Source: Demequina capsici
GTDB lineage: Bacteria > Actinomycetota > Actinomycetes > Actinomycetales > Demequinaceae
Length of the DNA: 64,000 nucleotides
Assembly: GCF_032102965.1 (NCBI RefSeq)
Contig: NZ_CP134880.1
Coordinates: 620,001-684,000 of the forward strand
Direction of reading: 5' to 3'
The notes below the pieces were generated by a model that did not search any database, was not told where the DNA came from, and was given only the letters and a program-made list of their open reading frames with translations. The position numbers and the translations under genes are program-made. Each line of letters opens with the position of its first letter. The first letter of the stretch is position 1. Positions 24,183 to 34,899 of the stretch are shown in pieces.

Positions 24183-24404
24183 ATGCCTGACCCGCTGCTG
24201 ATCGCCGTCCCGGTGCTGATCGTGGCCGCGCTCGTCGTGTGGGTCTATGTGGATGCATCGAGTCGCGCGGGGACCCCCCGTCAGGTCGTCGCTCGGATCG
24301 GCACGTTCAGCATCGAGACACCCCTGCAGTGGCTCGTCTTGTGCGTCGTGCTGATGATCGGCTTCCTGCCGTTGTACCTGGTGGCGAGGCGGGAGTGCGG
24401 CTAG
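24183..24404 (+). CDS. small two-helix membrane protein
   Basis: 73-residue protein with two hydrophobic segments (LLIAVPVLIVAALVVWVYV at about 5-23 and WLVLCVVLMIGFLPLYLVA at about 50-68). It starts at ATG without a visible ribosome binding site. No family is recognised. It overlaps the 3' end of the opposite-strand regulator gene by 4 bp. Confidence 0.6.
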   Translation: MPDPLLIAVPVLIVAALVVWVYVDASSRAGTPRQVVARIGTFSIETPLQWLVLCVVLMIGFLPLYLVARRECG

Positions 24405-25252
24405 CGCGCGTCGCCCGCGGTCATCGACTGGGCGCCCACCACGCGCAGCAGAGCGAGCCTCTCCCCGCTGTCGGTGCCCTCCCGTGCGGTGAACCACAGC
24501 AGGTGCTGGGATCCGTCGTCGGTGTGCAGGTTGTGGCAGAGCAGGTCGAGCGTGCCGATGCTGGGGTGCAGGAAGACCTTGGCGTCCACGCGACGGAGCT
24601 TGACGGTCCGCTCCTCCCAGAGCCGTGTGAACTCATCCGACGCCGCGGTGCACAGCTCCACCAGCTCACGCAGGCGCGCGTCGTCGGGCGCCCGCCGCCC
24701 GGCGGCGAGCCTGAGGTCCGCCACCAGCGACTCGGACAGCCGGGCGTGGTCCTCCGGCGGGTGGATGCCGCGGCTCTCGTCCTCGACGAACCAGCGGTAG
24801 ACCTGGCTGGTGCGTGGCCACGTGAGCCCTCTCCGCTCGCCGAGCAGCGCGCGCGCCATGTCGTTGGCGACCAGGGACTCGGCGAGATCGGACACGATCA
24901 GGGCCGGCGTGTCGTCCAGGCGGTCCAGCAGCGCGAGCATCGCGGGTTCCACGTGCGTGTCGCCCGTGCGTGCAGGCACGGGTCGGCCTGCGAGGCGGTA
25001 CAGGTGGTTCCGCTCGTCGCCGGTGAGCCGGAGCGCGCGTGACAGCGCGGCGAGCATCTGCGGTGACGGCTGCACCTTGGAGCCCTGCTCCAGCTCGATG
25101 TAGTACTCGACGGAGGCGCCCGCCAGCACCGCGACCTCGTCACGCCTCAGTCCCGGCACCCGCCTGCGAGGCCCGGGGACGATGCCCACCTGCTCCGGCG
25201 TGATGCGATCCCTCCGGGAGCGGAGGAAGGCGCCGAGCTCGGGAAGGTCCAT
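24401..25252 (-). CDS. XRE helix-turn-helix regulator with MmyB-type ligand domain
   Basis: 283-residue regulator. The N-terminal HTH (about 4-70) reads LGAFLRSRRDRITPEQVG and RRVPGLRRDEVAVLAGASVEYYIELEQG, and the C-terminal domain (about 100-270) has the MmyB-like pattern LIVSDLAESLVANDMARALLG, characteristic of this large actinobacterial family thought to bind fatty-acid-like ligands. It is divergent from an SDR oxidoreductase across a 123-bp gap, an arrangement repeatedly seen in this family where the regulator represses the enzyme. Autoregulation is therefore likely (inference). Confidence 0.9.
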   Translation of the reverse strand: MDLPELGAFLRSRRDRITPEQVGIVPGPRRRVPGLRRDEVAVLAGASVEYYIELEQGSKVQPSPQMLAALSRALRLTGDERNHLYRLAGRPVPARTGDTHVEPAMLALLDRLDDTPALIVSDLAESLVANDMARALLGERRGLTWPRTSQVYRWFVEDESRGIHPPEDHARLSESLVADLRLAAGRRAPDDARLRELVELCTAASDEFTRLWEERTVKLRRVDAKVFLHPSIGTLDLLCHNLHTDDGSQHLLWFTAREGTDSGERLALLRVVGAQSMTAGDAR

Positions 25253-25375
25253 GCGTCAAGTATGCGCGGCGCCCTGAACGCGAGGGTAGGGGCGTCGACC
25301 CCAGGGTGAGGTCCCTCTTCTCCGCGCATGGCGACCGGCGCAGGGTGGAACCGTCACCGAATCAAGGAGGCTCTC

Positions 25376-26155
25376 ATGAGCGGCATCACCAGCCCCATCG
25401 CCCTGGTCACGGGCGCCAACCGCGGCATCGGCCGCGCGACCGTCGAGGAGCTCGCCAGGCGGGGCCACGACATCGTCCTCACGTACCGCAGCCACGCCGA
25501 CGAGGCGGCGGAGGCGGTACGCGTCGTCGAGGCGGAGGGTCGCAGGGCCGTCGCGCTCCAGCTCGACATCGCCGACGCGGCGGCGATCGAGCCGTTCGTC
25601 GCCGCGCTGCGCGCCGCACTTCACGAGACGTGGGGCGCCACCACGATCGATGCGCTGGTCAACAACGGCGGCATGGGCGCGACCACCACCCTCGGAACCA
25701 CCGGCGTGCAGGTGCTCGACGAGCTGTTCGCCACGCATGTCAGGGGCGTCTACCTGCTGACGCAGGCCCTCGCCACACCGGCCGAGGGCGACCCGCTGCT
25801 CGCGGACGGCGGGAGCATCGTGAACCTGGGCACGGGACTCACGCGCTTCGTGCACGTGGGGCGCGACGCGTATGCGGCCATGAAGGGTGCGGTCGGCGTC
25901 CTCACGGGCTACTGGGCGCAGGAGCTCGGCCCGCGCGGCATCCGTGTCAACACGGTGGCGCCGGGGCCCGTGGAGACGCAGTTCTCCGGCTGGGTGGGGG
26001 ACGACACGCAGCGCAAGGTGTTCGCGGACGCCACCGCGCTCGGCCGCTCCTCGGTCGCCTCGGACATCGCGGGAGTGATCGCGACGCTCGTGGAGCCCGG
26101 CGCGGCCTGGGTCACGGCGCAGCGGATCGAGGCGTCGGGCGGCTACCGGCTCTAG
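25376..26155 (+). CDS. short-chain dehydrogenase/reductase (SDR)
   Basis: 259-residue NAD(P)-dependent oxidoreductase. Cofactor motif TGANRGIG (about 12-19) and NNGG are present, and the active-site YAAMK is intact. The usual catalytic serine position, 13 residues before the Tyr, is a threonine in NLGTGLTRF. The start is set by AAGGAGG just upstream of the ATG; an earlier in-frame start lacks one. Substrate unknown. It is divergent from an MmyB-type regulator that probably controls it. A strong terminator follows. Confidence 0.9.
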   Translation: MSGITSPIALVTGANRGIGRATVEELARRGHDIVLTYRSHADEAAEAVRVVEAEGRRAVALQLDIADAAAIEPFVAALRAALHETWGATTIDALVNNGGMGATTTLGTTGVQVLDELFATHVRGVYLLTQALATPAEGDPLLADGGSIVNLGTGLTRFVHVGRDAYAAMKGAVGVLTGYWAQELGPRGIRVNTVAPGPVETQFSGWVGDDTQRKVFADATALGRSSVASDIAGVIATLVEPGAAWVTAQRIEASGGYRL

Positions 26156-26172
26156 CGGCGCCTGGAGGCATG

Positions 26173-26210
26173 ACGATGCCGGCACCCCTCAAGGAAGGTG
26201 CCGGCATCGT
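26173..26210. terminator. bidirectional terminator between SDR gene and pckG
   Basis: ACGATGCCGGCACC pairs perfectly with GGTGCCGGCATCGT (14 bp) around a 10-nt loop, in the 82-bp gap between convergent stop codons. Its symmetry lets it serve both strands. Confidence 0.9.
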
Positions 26211-26237
26211 CCTCCGCGGCGTGGATCGAACCCAGGA

Positions 26238-28100
26238 CTACGCCGCGAGGCTTCCGTTCGCGAGCCTGCCCCTGAGGCGGTCGCGCAGCGTGTGCAGCTC
26301 GCGCCGGATGGCCTCGGGCACCTTCGCCCCGAAGGTCTCGAGGTAACGTGCCGCGTCATCCGATTCGACCAGGTGCGACCTCGGGTCCACCCGCAGCAGC
26401 TCGGCCCACTGGTCGGGGGTCACGCCTGCGCCGTCCAGGTTGATCGCCCACGGCGCGGGCAGGATGCCCACGGGGGAGTCGACGCCGTCGGCGCGGCCCT
26501 CGAGCCGGCCGAGGATCCAGTCGAGCACGCGGATGTTCTCCCCGAACCCCGGCCACAGGAACCTGCCGTCGGCGTCCTTGCGGAACCAGTTGACCTGGAA
26601 GATCGCGGGCGGGGTGGCGCCGGCGTCGGTCACCGCCTTGCCCACGTCGAGCCAGTGCTGCCAGTAGTCGGCCATGTGGTAGCCGCAGAAGGGGAGCATG
26701 GCGAACGGGTCGCGACGCAGCTCTCCGACGGTGCCCTCGGCGGCCGCCGTCTGCTCGGAGGAGATGGTGGCGCCCATGAAGACGCCGTGCTCCCATGAGC
26801 GGGACTGGGCGACCAGGGGGACGTTGGTGGCGCGTCGGCCGCCGAAGATGATGGCGTCCAGGACCACGCCCGCGGGGTCCTCCCAGTCGTCGGAGATCGT
26901 GGGGCACTGCGCCGCGGCGACCGTGAACCGTGCGTTCGGGTGTGCGGCCTTGCGTCCGGAGTCGGGCGTCCATGACGCGCCGGTCCAGTCGGTGAGGTGG
27001 GCGGGTGCCTCGTCGGTCAGTCCCTCCCACCAGACGTCGCCGTCGTCTGTGAGCGCGACGTTCGTGAAGACGGTGTTGCCCCACATCGTCTCCACCGCCG
27101 TGCGATTGGTGGAGAGCCCCGTGCCCGGCGCGACGCCGAAGAAGCCTGCCTCGGGGTTGATCGCGCGGAGCCGTCCGTCGGGCCCGGGCGCGATCCATGC
27201 GATGTCGTCGCCGATGGTCTCGACGTTCCAGCCCGGCAGGGTGGGCGCGAGCATCGCGAAGTTCGTCTTGCCGCAGGCCGACGGGAACGCGGCGGCCACG
27301 TGGAACACCCGCCCTCGCGGGTTGGTGACCTTGAGGAGCAGCATGTGCTCCGCCAGCCAGCCCTCGTCGCGCGCCTGGACGGACGCGATCCGCAGCGCGA
27401 ACGCCTTCTTCGGAAGGATCGCGTTGCCGCCGTACGCGGAGCCGTACGACCAGATCTCCCGGTCCTCAGGGAAGTGGCAGATGTACTTGGTCTCATTGCA
27501 CGGCCAGGCCACGTCCGCCTGTCCGCGGGCGAGCGGGGCGCCGACGGTGTGCGCGGCGGGCACCCATGCGGTGTCAGGGCCGATCTGCGCGAGCGCGGCG
27601 TCGCCCATGCGGGTCATGGTGCGCATGGAGGCCACCACGTACGGGGAGTCCGTGACCTGGACCCCCAGGCGTGCCATGGGGCTGCCGACCGGTCCCATCG
27701 AGAACGGGACCACATACATGGTGCGGCCCTCCATGGAGCCGCGGAACAGGTCGGTGAGCGTGCGGCGCATTCTCGTGGGCTCGGCCCAGTTGTTCGTGGG
27801 GCCGGCGTCCTCCTCGCGCTCGGAGCAGATGAAGGTGCGGGATTCGACGCGCGCCACGTCCGACGGGTCGGAGCGCACCAGGTAGCTGTCGGGACGCTTC
27901 TTCGGGTCCAGCTTGATCGCGGTGCCGGTGCCTACGAGCTTGTTCATGAGGCCGTGGAGCTCGGCCTCGGAGCCGTCGCACCACACCACACGGTTGGGTC
28001 GGGTGAGGTCGGCCATCTCCTGGACCCAGGCGATGACCTTCGCGTCGGCCTTCGGGGGCGCGGAGAGCGCGGCGCTGGTGCGCTGAGGGGTGACGGTCAT
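26238..28100 (-). CDS. pckG: phosphoenolpyruvate carboxykinase (GTP)
   Basis: 620-residue GTP-dependent PEPCK, making PEP from oxaloacetate for gluconeogenesis. The P-loop-like [13 protein letters not shown] lies around residues 270-282 with the active-site Cys, and [23 protein letters not shown] and GDDIAWI are further family blocks. Length is normal. The ATG has AGGAGG just upstream. It is divergent from a RamB-like regulator gene across a 118-bp gap with a palindrome, so acetate or fatty-acid-responsive control is plausible. Confidence 0.97.
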   Translation of the reverse strand: MTVTPQRTSAALSAPPKADAKVIAWVQEMADLTRPNRVVWCDGSEAELHGLMNKLVGTGTAIKLDPKKRPDSYLVRSDPSDVARVESRTFICSEREEDAGPTNNWAEPTRMRRTLTDLFRGSMEGRTMYVVPFSMGPVGSPMARLGVQVTDSPYVVASMRTMTRMGDAALAQIGPDTAWVPAAHTVGAPLARGQADVAWPCNETKYICHFPEDREIWSYGSAYGGNAILPKKAFALRIASVQARDEGWLAEHMLLLKVTNPRGRVFHVAAAFPSACGKTNFAMLAPTLPGWNVETIGDDIAWIAPGPDGRLRAINPEAGFFGVAPGTGLSTNRTAVETMWGNTVFTNVALTDDGDVWWEGLTDEAPAHLTDWTGASWTPDSGRKAAHPNARFTVAAAQCPTISDDWEDPAGVVLDAIIFGGRRATNVPLVAQSRSWEHGVFMGATISSEQTAAAEGTVGELRRDPFAMLPFCGYHMADYWQHWLDVGKAVTDAGATPPAIFQVNWFRKDADGRFLWPGFGENIRVLDWILGRLEGRADGVDSPVGILPAPWAINLDGAGVTPDQWAELLRVDPRSHLVESDDAARYLETFGAKVPEAIRRELHTLRDRLRGRLANGSLAA

Positions 28101-28183
28101 CGTTCCTCCTTGAACGTGGGCAAGATTTTCCTCATATCACCGACGCTAGGGCTCCTGGTGGCCAATCACGGGTGTTCTGTCGA

Positions 28184-28212
28184 CGAATATTCGCCAGATC
28201 TTCCGTTAGAGT
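28184..28212 (+). promoter_or_regulatory. promoter and palindrome of the RamB-like gene
   Basis: CGAATATTCG (28184-28193), a perfect 10-bp palindrome, overlaps the expected -35 position; -10 TAGAGT (28207-28212) ends 6 nt before the ATG, so the message is probably leaderless. The palindrome lies in the gap shared with pckG. Confidence 0.55.
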
Positions 28213-28218
28213 GAATTC

Positions 28219-29649
28219 ATGGCCGATCTCTCCACGCTTGGGCGGCGCATCCGGCACTTCCGCACCGCGGCCGGGCTCACGCTCGAGCAGCTGGGTGCTG
28301 ACGTCGGCGTCGCCACCAGCCAGCTGTCGCTCATGGAGAACGGCCGACGCGAGCCCCGGCTCTCCCAGCTCGCGGACCTTGCTGCCAGGTTGGGCGTCAC
28401 GGTGCAGGACCTCCTGGACGAGTCGCCCCCGGACGAGCGCGCAGGGCTCGAGATCGAGCTGGAACGGGCGCAGGCGAGCCCCGCCTACCGTGAGCTCGGG
28501 CTGCCCGACCTTCGGCCCACACGGGCGATGTCCGACGAGACCCTGCGCACGCTCGTCGGCATGCACCGCGAGCTCGACAGGCGCGCACGCCAGGCGGTCG
28601 CCACGCCGGAGGAGGCCCGGCGCGCCAACACCCGGCAGCGGCGCCGGATGCGCGAGCGCGACAACTACCTTCCGGAGATCGAGCTGCTCGCCGCGGACGC
28701 GGTCGCCGCGGTGGGTCACAGGGCCGGAGCCCTCACCCATCGGTCGGTCGCGGAGATGGCCGAGCGGCTCGGGCTCACGATCGTCCATGTGGACGACCTG
28801 CCGCATTCGGCGCGCTCCGTGCTCGATCCTGAGCGCGGTCGCATCTACATCCCGCCTGCCTCCATCCCTGGCGGTCACGGGCTGCGCTCGCTCGCGCTCC
28901 AGGCGATGGCGCATGTGGTGCTCGAGCACAGGCCGCCGCGGGACTACGCGGAGTTCCTGAGCCAGCGGCTCGAGGCGAGCTACTACGCGGCGGCGTGCCT
29001 CATGCCTCGCGACGTGTCCGTCGACTTCCTCCAGCGCGCGAAGCAGGAGCGGCGCATCGCGATCGAGGACTTCAGGGATGCGTTCGGCGTCACCCATGAG
29101 GCCGCCGCCCTGCGGTTCACGAATCTCGCCACCTCGCATCTGGGCATCCGTCTCCACTTCCTGCGCGTGACCGGCGACGGCGCGGTGGAGAAGGCGTACG
29201 AGAATGACGGGCTGCCGCTGCCGGTGGACGTCACGGGGTCCACCGAGGGCGAGATCGTGTGCCGCCATTGGAGCGCCAGGGAGGCGTTCACCAGGACGAC
29301 GCGCACCACCGAGTACTACCAGTACACGGACACTCCGGCCGGCACCTTCTTCGAGGCGACGCAGACCGGCGCAGGGGCGCCGGGGGAGTACTCGATCACG
29401 CTCGGCGTGCCCTACGCCGAGTCCAAGTGGTTCCGCGGGCGCGAGACCGTCCAGCGCGCCACGTCCACCTGCCCGGACCTCAGCTGCTGCCGGGCGCCGG
29501 ACGCGGATCTCGCCACCCGCTGGGGCGGACGTGCGTGGGCGAGCGCGCGGGTGCACACGCACACGTTCTCGCCGCTGCCGCACGGCACGTACCCCGGCGT
29601 CGACGATCGCGAGCTGTACGAGTTCCTCGCGTCGCACGTCGACGACTGA
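28219..29649 (+). CDS. RamB/ScfR-type short-chain fatty-acyl regulator
   Basis: 476-residue regulator: N-terminal XRE helix-turn-helix (about 6-60, LEQLGADVGVATSQLSLMENGRREP), a middle ImmA/IrrE-like region (about 150-290, with LRSLALQAMAHVVLEH, lacking an intact HExxH zinc site) and a C-terminal Cys-rich ScfR domain (RATSTCPDLSCCRAPD). This matches RamB of Corynebacterium, a regulator of acetate and glyoxylate metabolism. Being divergent from pckG suggests it controls gluconeogenesis when acetate or fatty acids are used. The specific target is inference. Confidence 0.9.
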   Translation: MADLSTLGRRIRHFRTAAGLTLEQLGADVGVATSQLSLMENGRREPRLSQLADLAARLGVTVQDLLDESPPDERAGLEIELERAQASPAYRELGLPDLRPTRAMSDETLRTLVGMHRELDRRARQAVATPEEARRANTRQRRRMRERDNYLPEIELLAADAVAAVGHRAGALTHRSVAEMAERLGLTIVHVDDLPHSARSVLDPERGRIYIPPASIPGGHGLRSLALQAMAHVVLEHRPPRDYAEFLSQRLEASYYAAACLMPRDVSVDFLQRAKQERRIAIEDFRDAFGVTHEAAALRFTNLATSHLGIRLHFLRVTGDGAVEKAYENDGLPLPVDVTGSTEGEIVCRHWSAREAFTRTTRTTEYYQYTDTPAGTFFEATQTGAGAPGEYSITLGVPYAESKWFRGRETVQRATSTCPDLSCCRAPDADLATRWGGRAWASARVHTHTFSPLPHGTYPGVDDRELYEFLASHVDD

Positions 29650-29662
29650 ACGGCCGCTCGGG

Positions 29663-30202
29663 CTACTCGCCGTCGGCCGCCTGGCGCGCGCGGAAGGCAG
29701 CCTGGGCGGCGCGGTTGGTGCACGTGACCGAGCAGTATTTGCGGGAGCGGTTGCGGGACAGGTCGAACACGACGCCTTCGCAGTCATCCATGGCGCAGCG
29801 GTCGAAGCGGCGCATCTCGTCCTCGCGGATCACGTCGATCATGCCCATGGCGGTCTCGACGAGCACCCTCTCGGTGAAGGGCCTGTCGTCGGCGACCGCG
29901 TGGATGTGCCAGTCCGAGTCCCCGTGGCGCACCAACTGGGGGACGGCCTTCGCGTCTTCCAGGATCGCGTTGACCAGTGGCACGGCCTCGTCGCGGCTGG
30001 CGGTGAAGAGCCTTCGGAGCGGCGTGCGGATCGCGCGAACCTCGTCGAGGTCCTTCTGGGTGGGCTCGGGTCCCGTGTATCCGTACTCGCGGAAGAACGT
30101 GAGGAGCTGGTCGAGCGTGGTGAGCGTGTCGGGCTCGAGTTCCGTGTTGGACAGGCGTACGCCCGATTCGAGCGCCATCGCGGTGTCATCGGTGAAAGCC
30201 AT
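29663..30202 (-). CDS. CGNR zinc-finger protein, putative regulator
   Basis: 179 residues. The N-terminal ABATE-like stress-domain region (about 10-120) precedes the C-terminal CGNR zinc finger, RFDRCAMDDCEGVVFDLSRN and RKYCSVTCTNRAAQAAFRARQ, with the four Cys expected to bind zinc and the conserved NR. Such proteins are presumed DNA-binding regulators. It is divergent from an EamA exporter, with a shared 38-bp promoter gap carrying an inverted repeat, so it probably controls that exporter and itself. Confidence 0.85.
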   Translation of the reverse strand: MAFTDDTAMALESGVRLSNTELEPDTLTTLDQLLTFFREYGYTGPEPTQKDLDEVRAIRTPLRRLFTASRDEAVPLVNAILEDAKAVPQLVRHGDSDWHIHAVADDRPFTERVLVETAMGMIDVIREDEMRRFDRCAMDDCEGVVFDLSRNRSRKYCSVTCTNRAAQAAFRARQAADGE

Positions 30203-30240
30203 GTTGACACATTACCATCCGACGTCTAGTGTCAGGTGCC
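30203..30240. promoter_or_regulatory. overlapping divergent promoter with inverted repeat
   Basis: Plus strand: -35 TTGACA (30204-30209), 17-bp spacer, -10 TAGTGT (30227-30232), ATG 8 nt later. Minus strand: -10 TAATGT (30214-30209) with the CGNR start 6 nt later. TGACAC (30205-30210) and GTGTCA (30229-30234) form an inverted repeat over both promoters. Both transcripts look leaderless. Confidence 0.75.
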
Positions 30241-31254
30241 ATGGCGACTTTGACTCATGACGCACCTGCGGGGCGTCTCACCTCCGGCATCGGCATCGCG
30301 CTCGTGTCGGCAGGCTCGTTCGGCCTGTCCGGAAGCCTCGCGCGCGGCCTCCTCGACCTCGGCTGGACCGCAGGTGCGGCCACGCTCGCACGAGTCGCCA
30401 TCGCCGCCCTCGCGCTGCTGATCCCCGGCCTCATGGCCCTCCGTGGCGACTGGTCCCTGCTGCGACGCGGCGCGGGCACCATCGTCACCTACGGCCTGTT
30501 CGCCGTCGTCGGAGCACAGCTGTGCTACTTCATGGCGGTCGGCACCTTGGACGTCAGCGTCGCGCTTCTCATCGAGTACCTGTCGCCCGTCGTCGTCGTC
30601 GCATGGCTCTGGCTGCGCCACGGCCACCGCCCTGCACGCGCCACCTTCGTCGGCGCGGGCTTCGCCGCGGTAGGCCTGGTCCTCCTGCTGGACGTGATCG
30701 GCGGCGGCCCGCTGTCCACCACGGGCGTCGCGTGGGCGCTCGGCGCCATGGTCGGCGCCGCCGTGTACTTCCTCATCTCCGGCGACGATCGCACAGGGCT
30801 GCCCCCGATCACCCTCGCCGCAGGAGGCCTCGCGGTCGCGCTCGTCGGGCTCATCGTGGTCGCCGCGCTCGGCATCCTCCCCGTGACGTTCGTGGCAGGC
30901 ACCGTCCACTTCGTGCCGTTCGACGCGCCCGTCTGGGCGGTGCTCGCGGCGCTCGGAGTGATCACCGGTGGCGTCTCCTACGTCACCGGCATCGCCGCCA
31001 CTCGACGGCTCGGCGCCCGGCTCGCCTCGTTCGTCGGCCTGTTCGAGGTCGTGGCCGCCACCCTGCTCGCCTGGTTCCTGCTGGGTCAGACGCCCGGCGC
31101 GACGCAGTTCGCCGGCGCCGCCCTCGTGCTGCTCGGAGTGATCGTCGTGAAGCTGGGGGAGAAGGACGACGTGGCGGTCGCCGACGCTCCGGTCCTCGCC
31201 GTGCCGCCGACCATGCCGCCCACGGTGGAGCCGCCGACCGTCGTCGCCGCCTGA
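30241..31254 (+). CDS. EamA/DMT-family exporter
   Basis: 337-residue membrane protein with about ten transmembrane helices in two EamA halves (about 15-145 and 155-295), as in RhtA/YdcZ-like metabolite exporters. Recognisable elements are SAGSFGLSGSLARGLLDLGW at the start and VALLIEYLSPVVVVAWLWLRHG before helix five. The substrate, often an amino acid or drug, is unknown. The start is the ATG 8 nt after a -10 hexamer. It is divergent from the CGNR regulator. Confidence 0.88.
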   Translation: MATLTHDAPAGRLTSGIGIALVSAGSFGLSGSLARGLLDLGWTAGAATLARVAIAALALLIPGLMALRGDWSLLRRGAGTIVTYGLFAVVGAQLCYFMAVGTLDVSVALLIEYLSPVVVVAWLWLRHGHRPARATFVGAGFAAVGLVLLLDVIGGGPLSTTGVAWALGAMVGAAVYFLISGDDRTGLPPITLAAGGLAVALVGLIVVAALGILPVTFVAGTVHFVPFDAPVWAVLAALGVITGGVSYVTGIAATRRLGARLASFVGLFEVVAATLLAWFLLGQTPGATQFAGAALVLLGVIVVKLGEKDDVAVADAPVLAVPPTMPPTVEPPTVVAA

Positions 31255-31257
31255 GCG

Positions 31258-31599
31258 CTACCGCTCGACGGACAGCCAGCCCTTGTCGATGCTCGCCCGC
31301 CTCGGCGTCACCCAGGCTGGATCGATCGGGCCGTAGATGTGCGGGAACAGGTCCACGTCGCCCTCGTACCGGACCTCGGTGCCCGCAGCGCGGACCACGT
31401 CCTCGTCCATCACCAGCGCGACCAGGGGCTCCGTGAGATCCGCATAGAAGCGCTTGGCGGTGCGCGGCAGCTGCAGCCACGTCGAGCAATGGATGAAGCC
31501 CTCGCCCTCGAGGGTCATCCCACGGCCTGAGATCCGGTACTCCCCGGCGGCTACGGCCGCGTCCCAGTCCGTCGCCAGGGCAAGGTGCACGATCTCCAT
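31258..31599 (-). CDS. DUF952-family protein
   Basis: 113-residue protein, MEIVHLALATDWDAAVAAGEY and GRGMTLEGEGFIHCSTWLQL, matching DUF952, a small family of unknown function. FIHCS and DLFPHIYGPI are its conserved marks. The ATG at 31597-31599 is favoured over an upstream in-frame ATG. It converges on the EamA gene with 3 bp between stops. Confidence 0.88.
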   Translation of the reverse strand: MEIVHLALATDWDAAVAAGEYRISGRGMTLEGEGFIHCSTWLQLPRTAKRFYADLTEPLVALVMDEDVVRAAGTEVRYEGDVDLFPHIYGPIDPAWVTPRRASIDKGWLSVER

Positions 31600-31628
31600 G
31601 CCGCCAAGCGTCCCATGCGCGGGCATGG

Positions 31629-32726
31629 TCAGGCGATAGTGCTGAGCTCCTCGAGGCGCTGCGAGGCCTCGCTCGCCTGCGTCACCTTCTCCCAGATCGT
31701 CGCGACGTCGGCGAGCGTCGCCTGCGCCGTGCCCGCCACCTCGCTCACCGACCGCGAGATCTCGTTGGTCGTGGCCGACTGCTCCTCCACCGCGCCGGCG
31801 ATCGAGGTCTGCGCAGCGGAGATCTGGTCGATCAGCTCCGTGATCGCCGTCAGCGCGGTCGTCACGTGCGTGCTGTCATCCTGCAGCGTCGAGATCATCG
31901 CGGTGATGCGGTTGGTCGCCTCGGCGGTCTCCCGCGCCAGCTCCTTCACCTCCGACGCGACGACCGCGAAGCCCCGGCCCGCATCGCCCGCGCGCGCCGC
32001 CTCGATGGTGGCGTTGAGGGCCAGCAGGTTCGTCTGCTCCGCGATCTGGGTGATCAGCTTCACGACCACACCGATCTCCTGGCTCGACGAGTCGAGCTTC
32101 GTCACCCGCTCCGAGGCCTCACCCGCAGCGCCGACGGCCTCGTTCGCGATCGACACCGCCTTGGTGGTGGAGTTCGCGATCTCTTGGACCGACGCGCTCA
32201 TCTGCTCGATCGCCGCCGCCGCGGTCTGGGCGCCGTCGGACGTCACCTGGGCCTGATCGGCCAGCTGGACCGTCACCTCCTGCATGGCGACGCCGACGCT
32301 CACGATCTCCTGCGCGGTGTCGTGCGAGGCCTGGCGGATCCGCTCGGACTCCGTCATGTCCTGCCAGGAGTACGCGAAGCCCAGCGCCTCGCCGCGGTCA
32401 TCGACCAGCAGGTTGAGCGACGTCGACAGCAGGATGCCCTGGAACTCGTAGCTGGAGTGGCGCGGGTAGTCCGCCGGGTTCTTCGACACGCGGCCTGCAC
32501 CGCTGAAGTCGTGGAGCTGATGGCCCAGAAGCGACTCGGGCGTCAGGGTGCCGATGCCGTCGATCATCGTGCGCGAGGTCGCGTTGAGGTAGGCGATGCG
32601 ACCGTCGAGCCCCACGAACATCAGCGGGATCGCGAAGGAGTCCAGCATCCTGGCGAAGCCCAGGTGCCTCGCGCTCGGGATGGTGCCGATGCCCTGCTCG
32701 GCGGAGGTGAGGGGCGAGGTGGCCAT
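31629..32726 (-). CDS. soluble PAS-domain methyl-accepting chemotaxis protein
   Basis: 365 residues, no transmembrane segment. N-terminal PAS domain (about 20-135, [23 protein letters not shown] and [16 protein letters not shown]), then a coiled MCP signalling domain (about 140-365) with the highly conserved hairpin tip, [20 protein letters not shown] and [18 protein letters not shown]. It should sense a cytoplasmic signal, such as redox or ligand, and control a CheA kinase. No other chemotaxis gene is in the window. The ATG at 32726 has AAAGG upstream; one five codons earlier is possible. Confidence 0.92.
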   Translation of the reverse strand: MATSPLTSAEQGIGTIPSARHLGFARMLDSFAIPLMFVGLDGRIAYLNATSRTMIDGIGTLTPESLLGHQLHDFSGAGRVSKNPADYPRHSSYEFQGILLSTSLNLLVDDRGEALGFAYSWQDMTESERIRQASHDTAQEIVSVGVAMQEVTVQLADQAQVTSDGAQTAAAAIEQMSASVQEIANSTTKAVSIANEAVGAAGEASERVTKLDSSSQEIGVVVKLITQIAEQTNLLALNATIEAARAGDAGRGFAVVASEVKELARETAEATNRITAMISTLQDDSTHVTTALTAITELIDQISAAQTSIAGAVEEQSATTNEISRSVSEVAGTAQATLADVATIWEKVTQASEASQRLEELSTIA

Positions 32727-32905
32727 GCGCGTGCCTTTCATGACGGTCGTTGTCGTTCTCCCCGTCCGTCACATCGGTCACACCTGGGACATCGTGAGGG
32801 TTCTCCGGGCGGTGTTCCGCGGTGTCCTTGTCCCGGTTCGGCGCTGGCGAAGCCCTGCCGGACACCACGGTCGATCCAGCGCCGGATAGACTGGAGCGTC
32901 GGCCC

Positions 32906-32928
32906 AGGGAGGGACCGGCTCCCTCCCT
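32906..32928 (+). promoter_or_regulatory. typA leader hairpin and upstream -10
   Basis: AGGGAGGGA pairs perfectly with TCCCTCCCT around CCGGC, ending 18 nt before the ATG. The purine-rich arm resembles a ribosome binding site that the hairpin would bury. A TAGACT -10 lies at 32887-32892, so the hairpin is within the predicted leader. Confidence 0.6.
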
Positions 32929-32946
32929 TACGAAACGAGTACCCGC

Positions 32947-34848
<1,902 letters not shown>

Positions 34849-34887
34849 CCCGCCGCGGCGGTGCATTTCGTCCCGATTCGCGGAACG

Positions 34888-34893
34888 TAGAGT
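34888..34893 (+). promoter_or_regulatory. -10 element of the DUF6113 gene, leaderless type
   Basis: TAGAGT ends 6 nt before the ATG at 34900; a TTTCGT -35-like sequence lies 16 bp upstream. Confidence 0.5.
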
Positions 34894-34899
34894 GGTCGC

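Noticed and set aside
34850-34861. CCGCCGCGGCGG palindrome just after typA
   Set aside because: Perfect 12-bp symmetry but no loop; in this GC-rich DNA such a run is expected by chance and it would not form a normal terminator.
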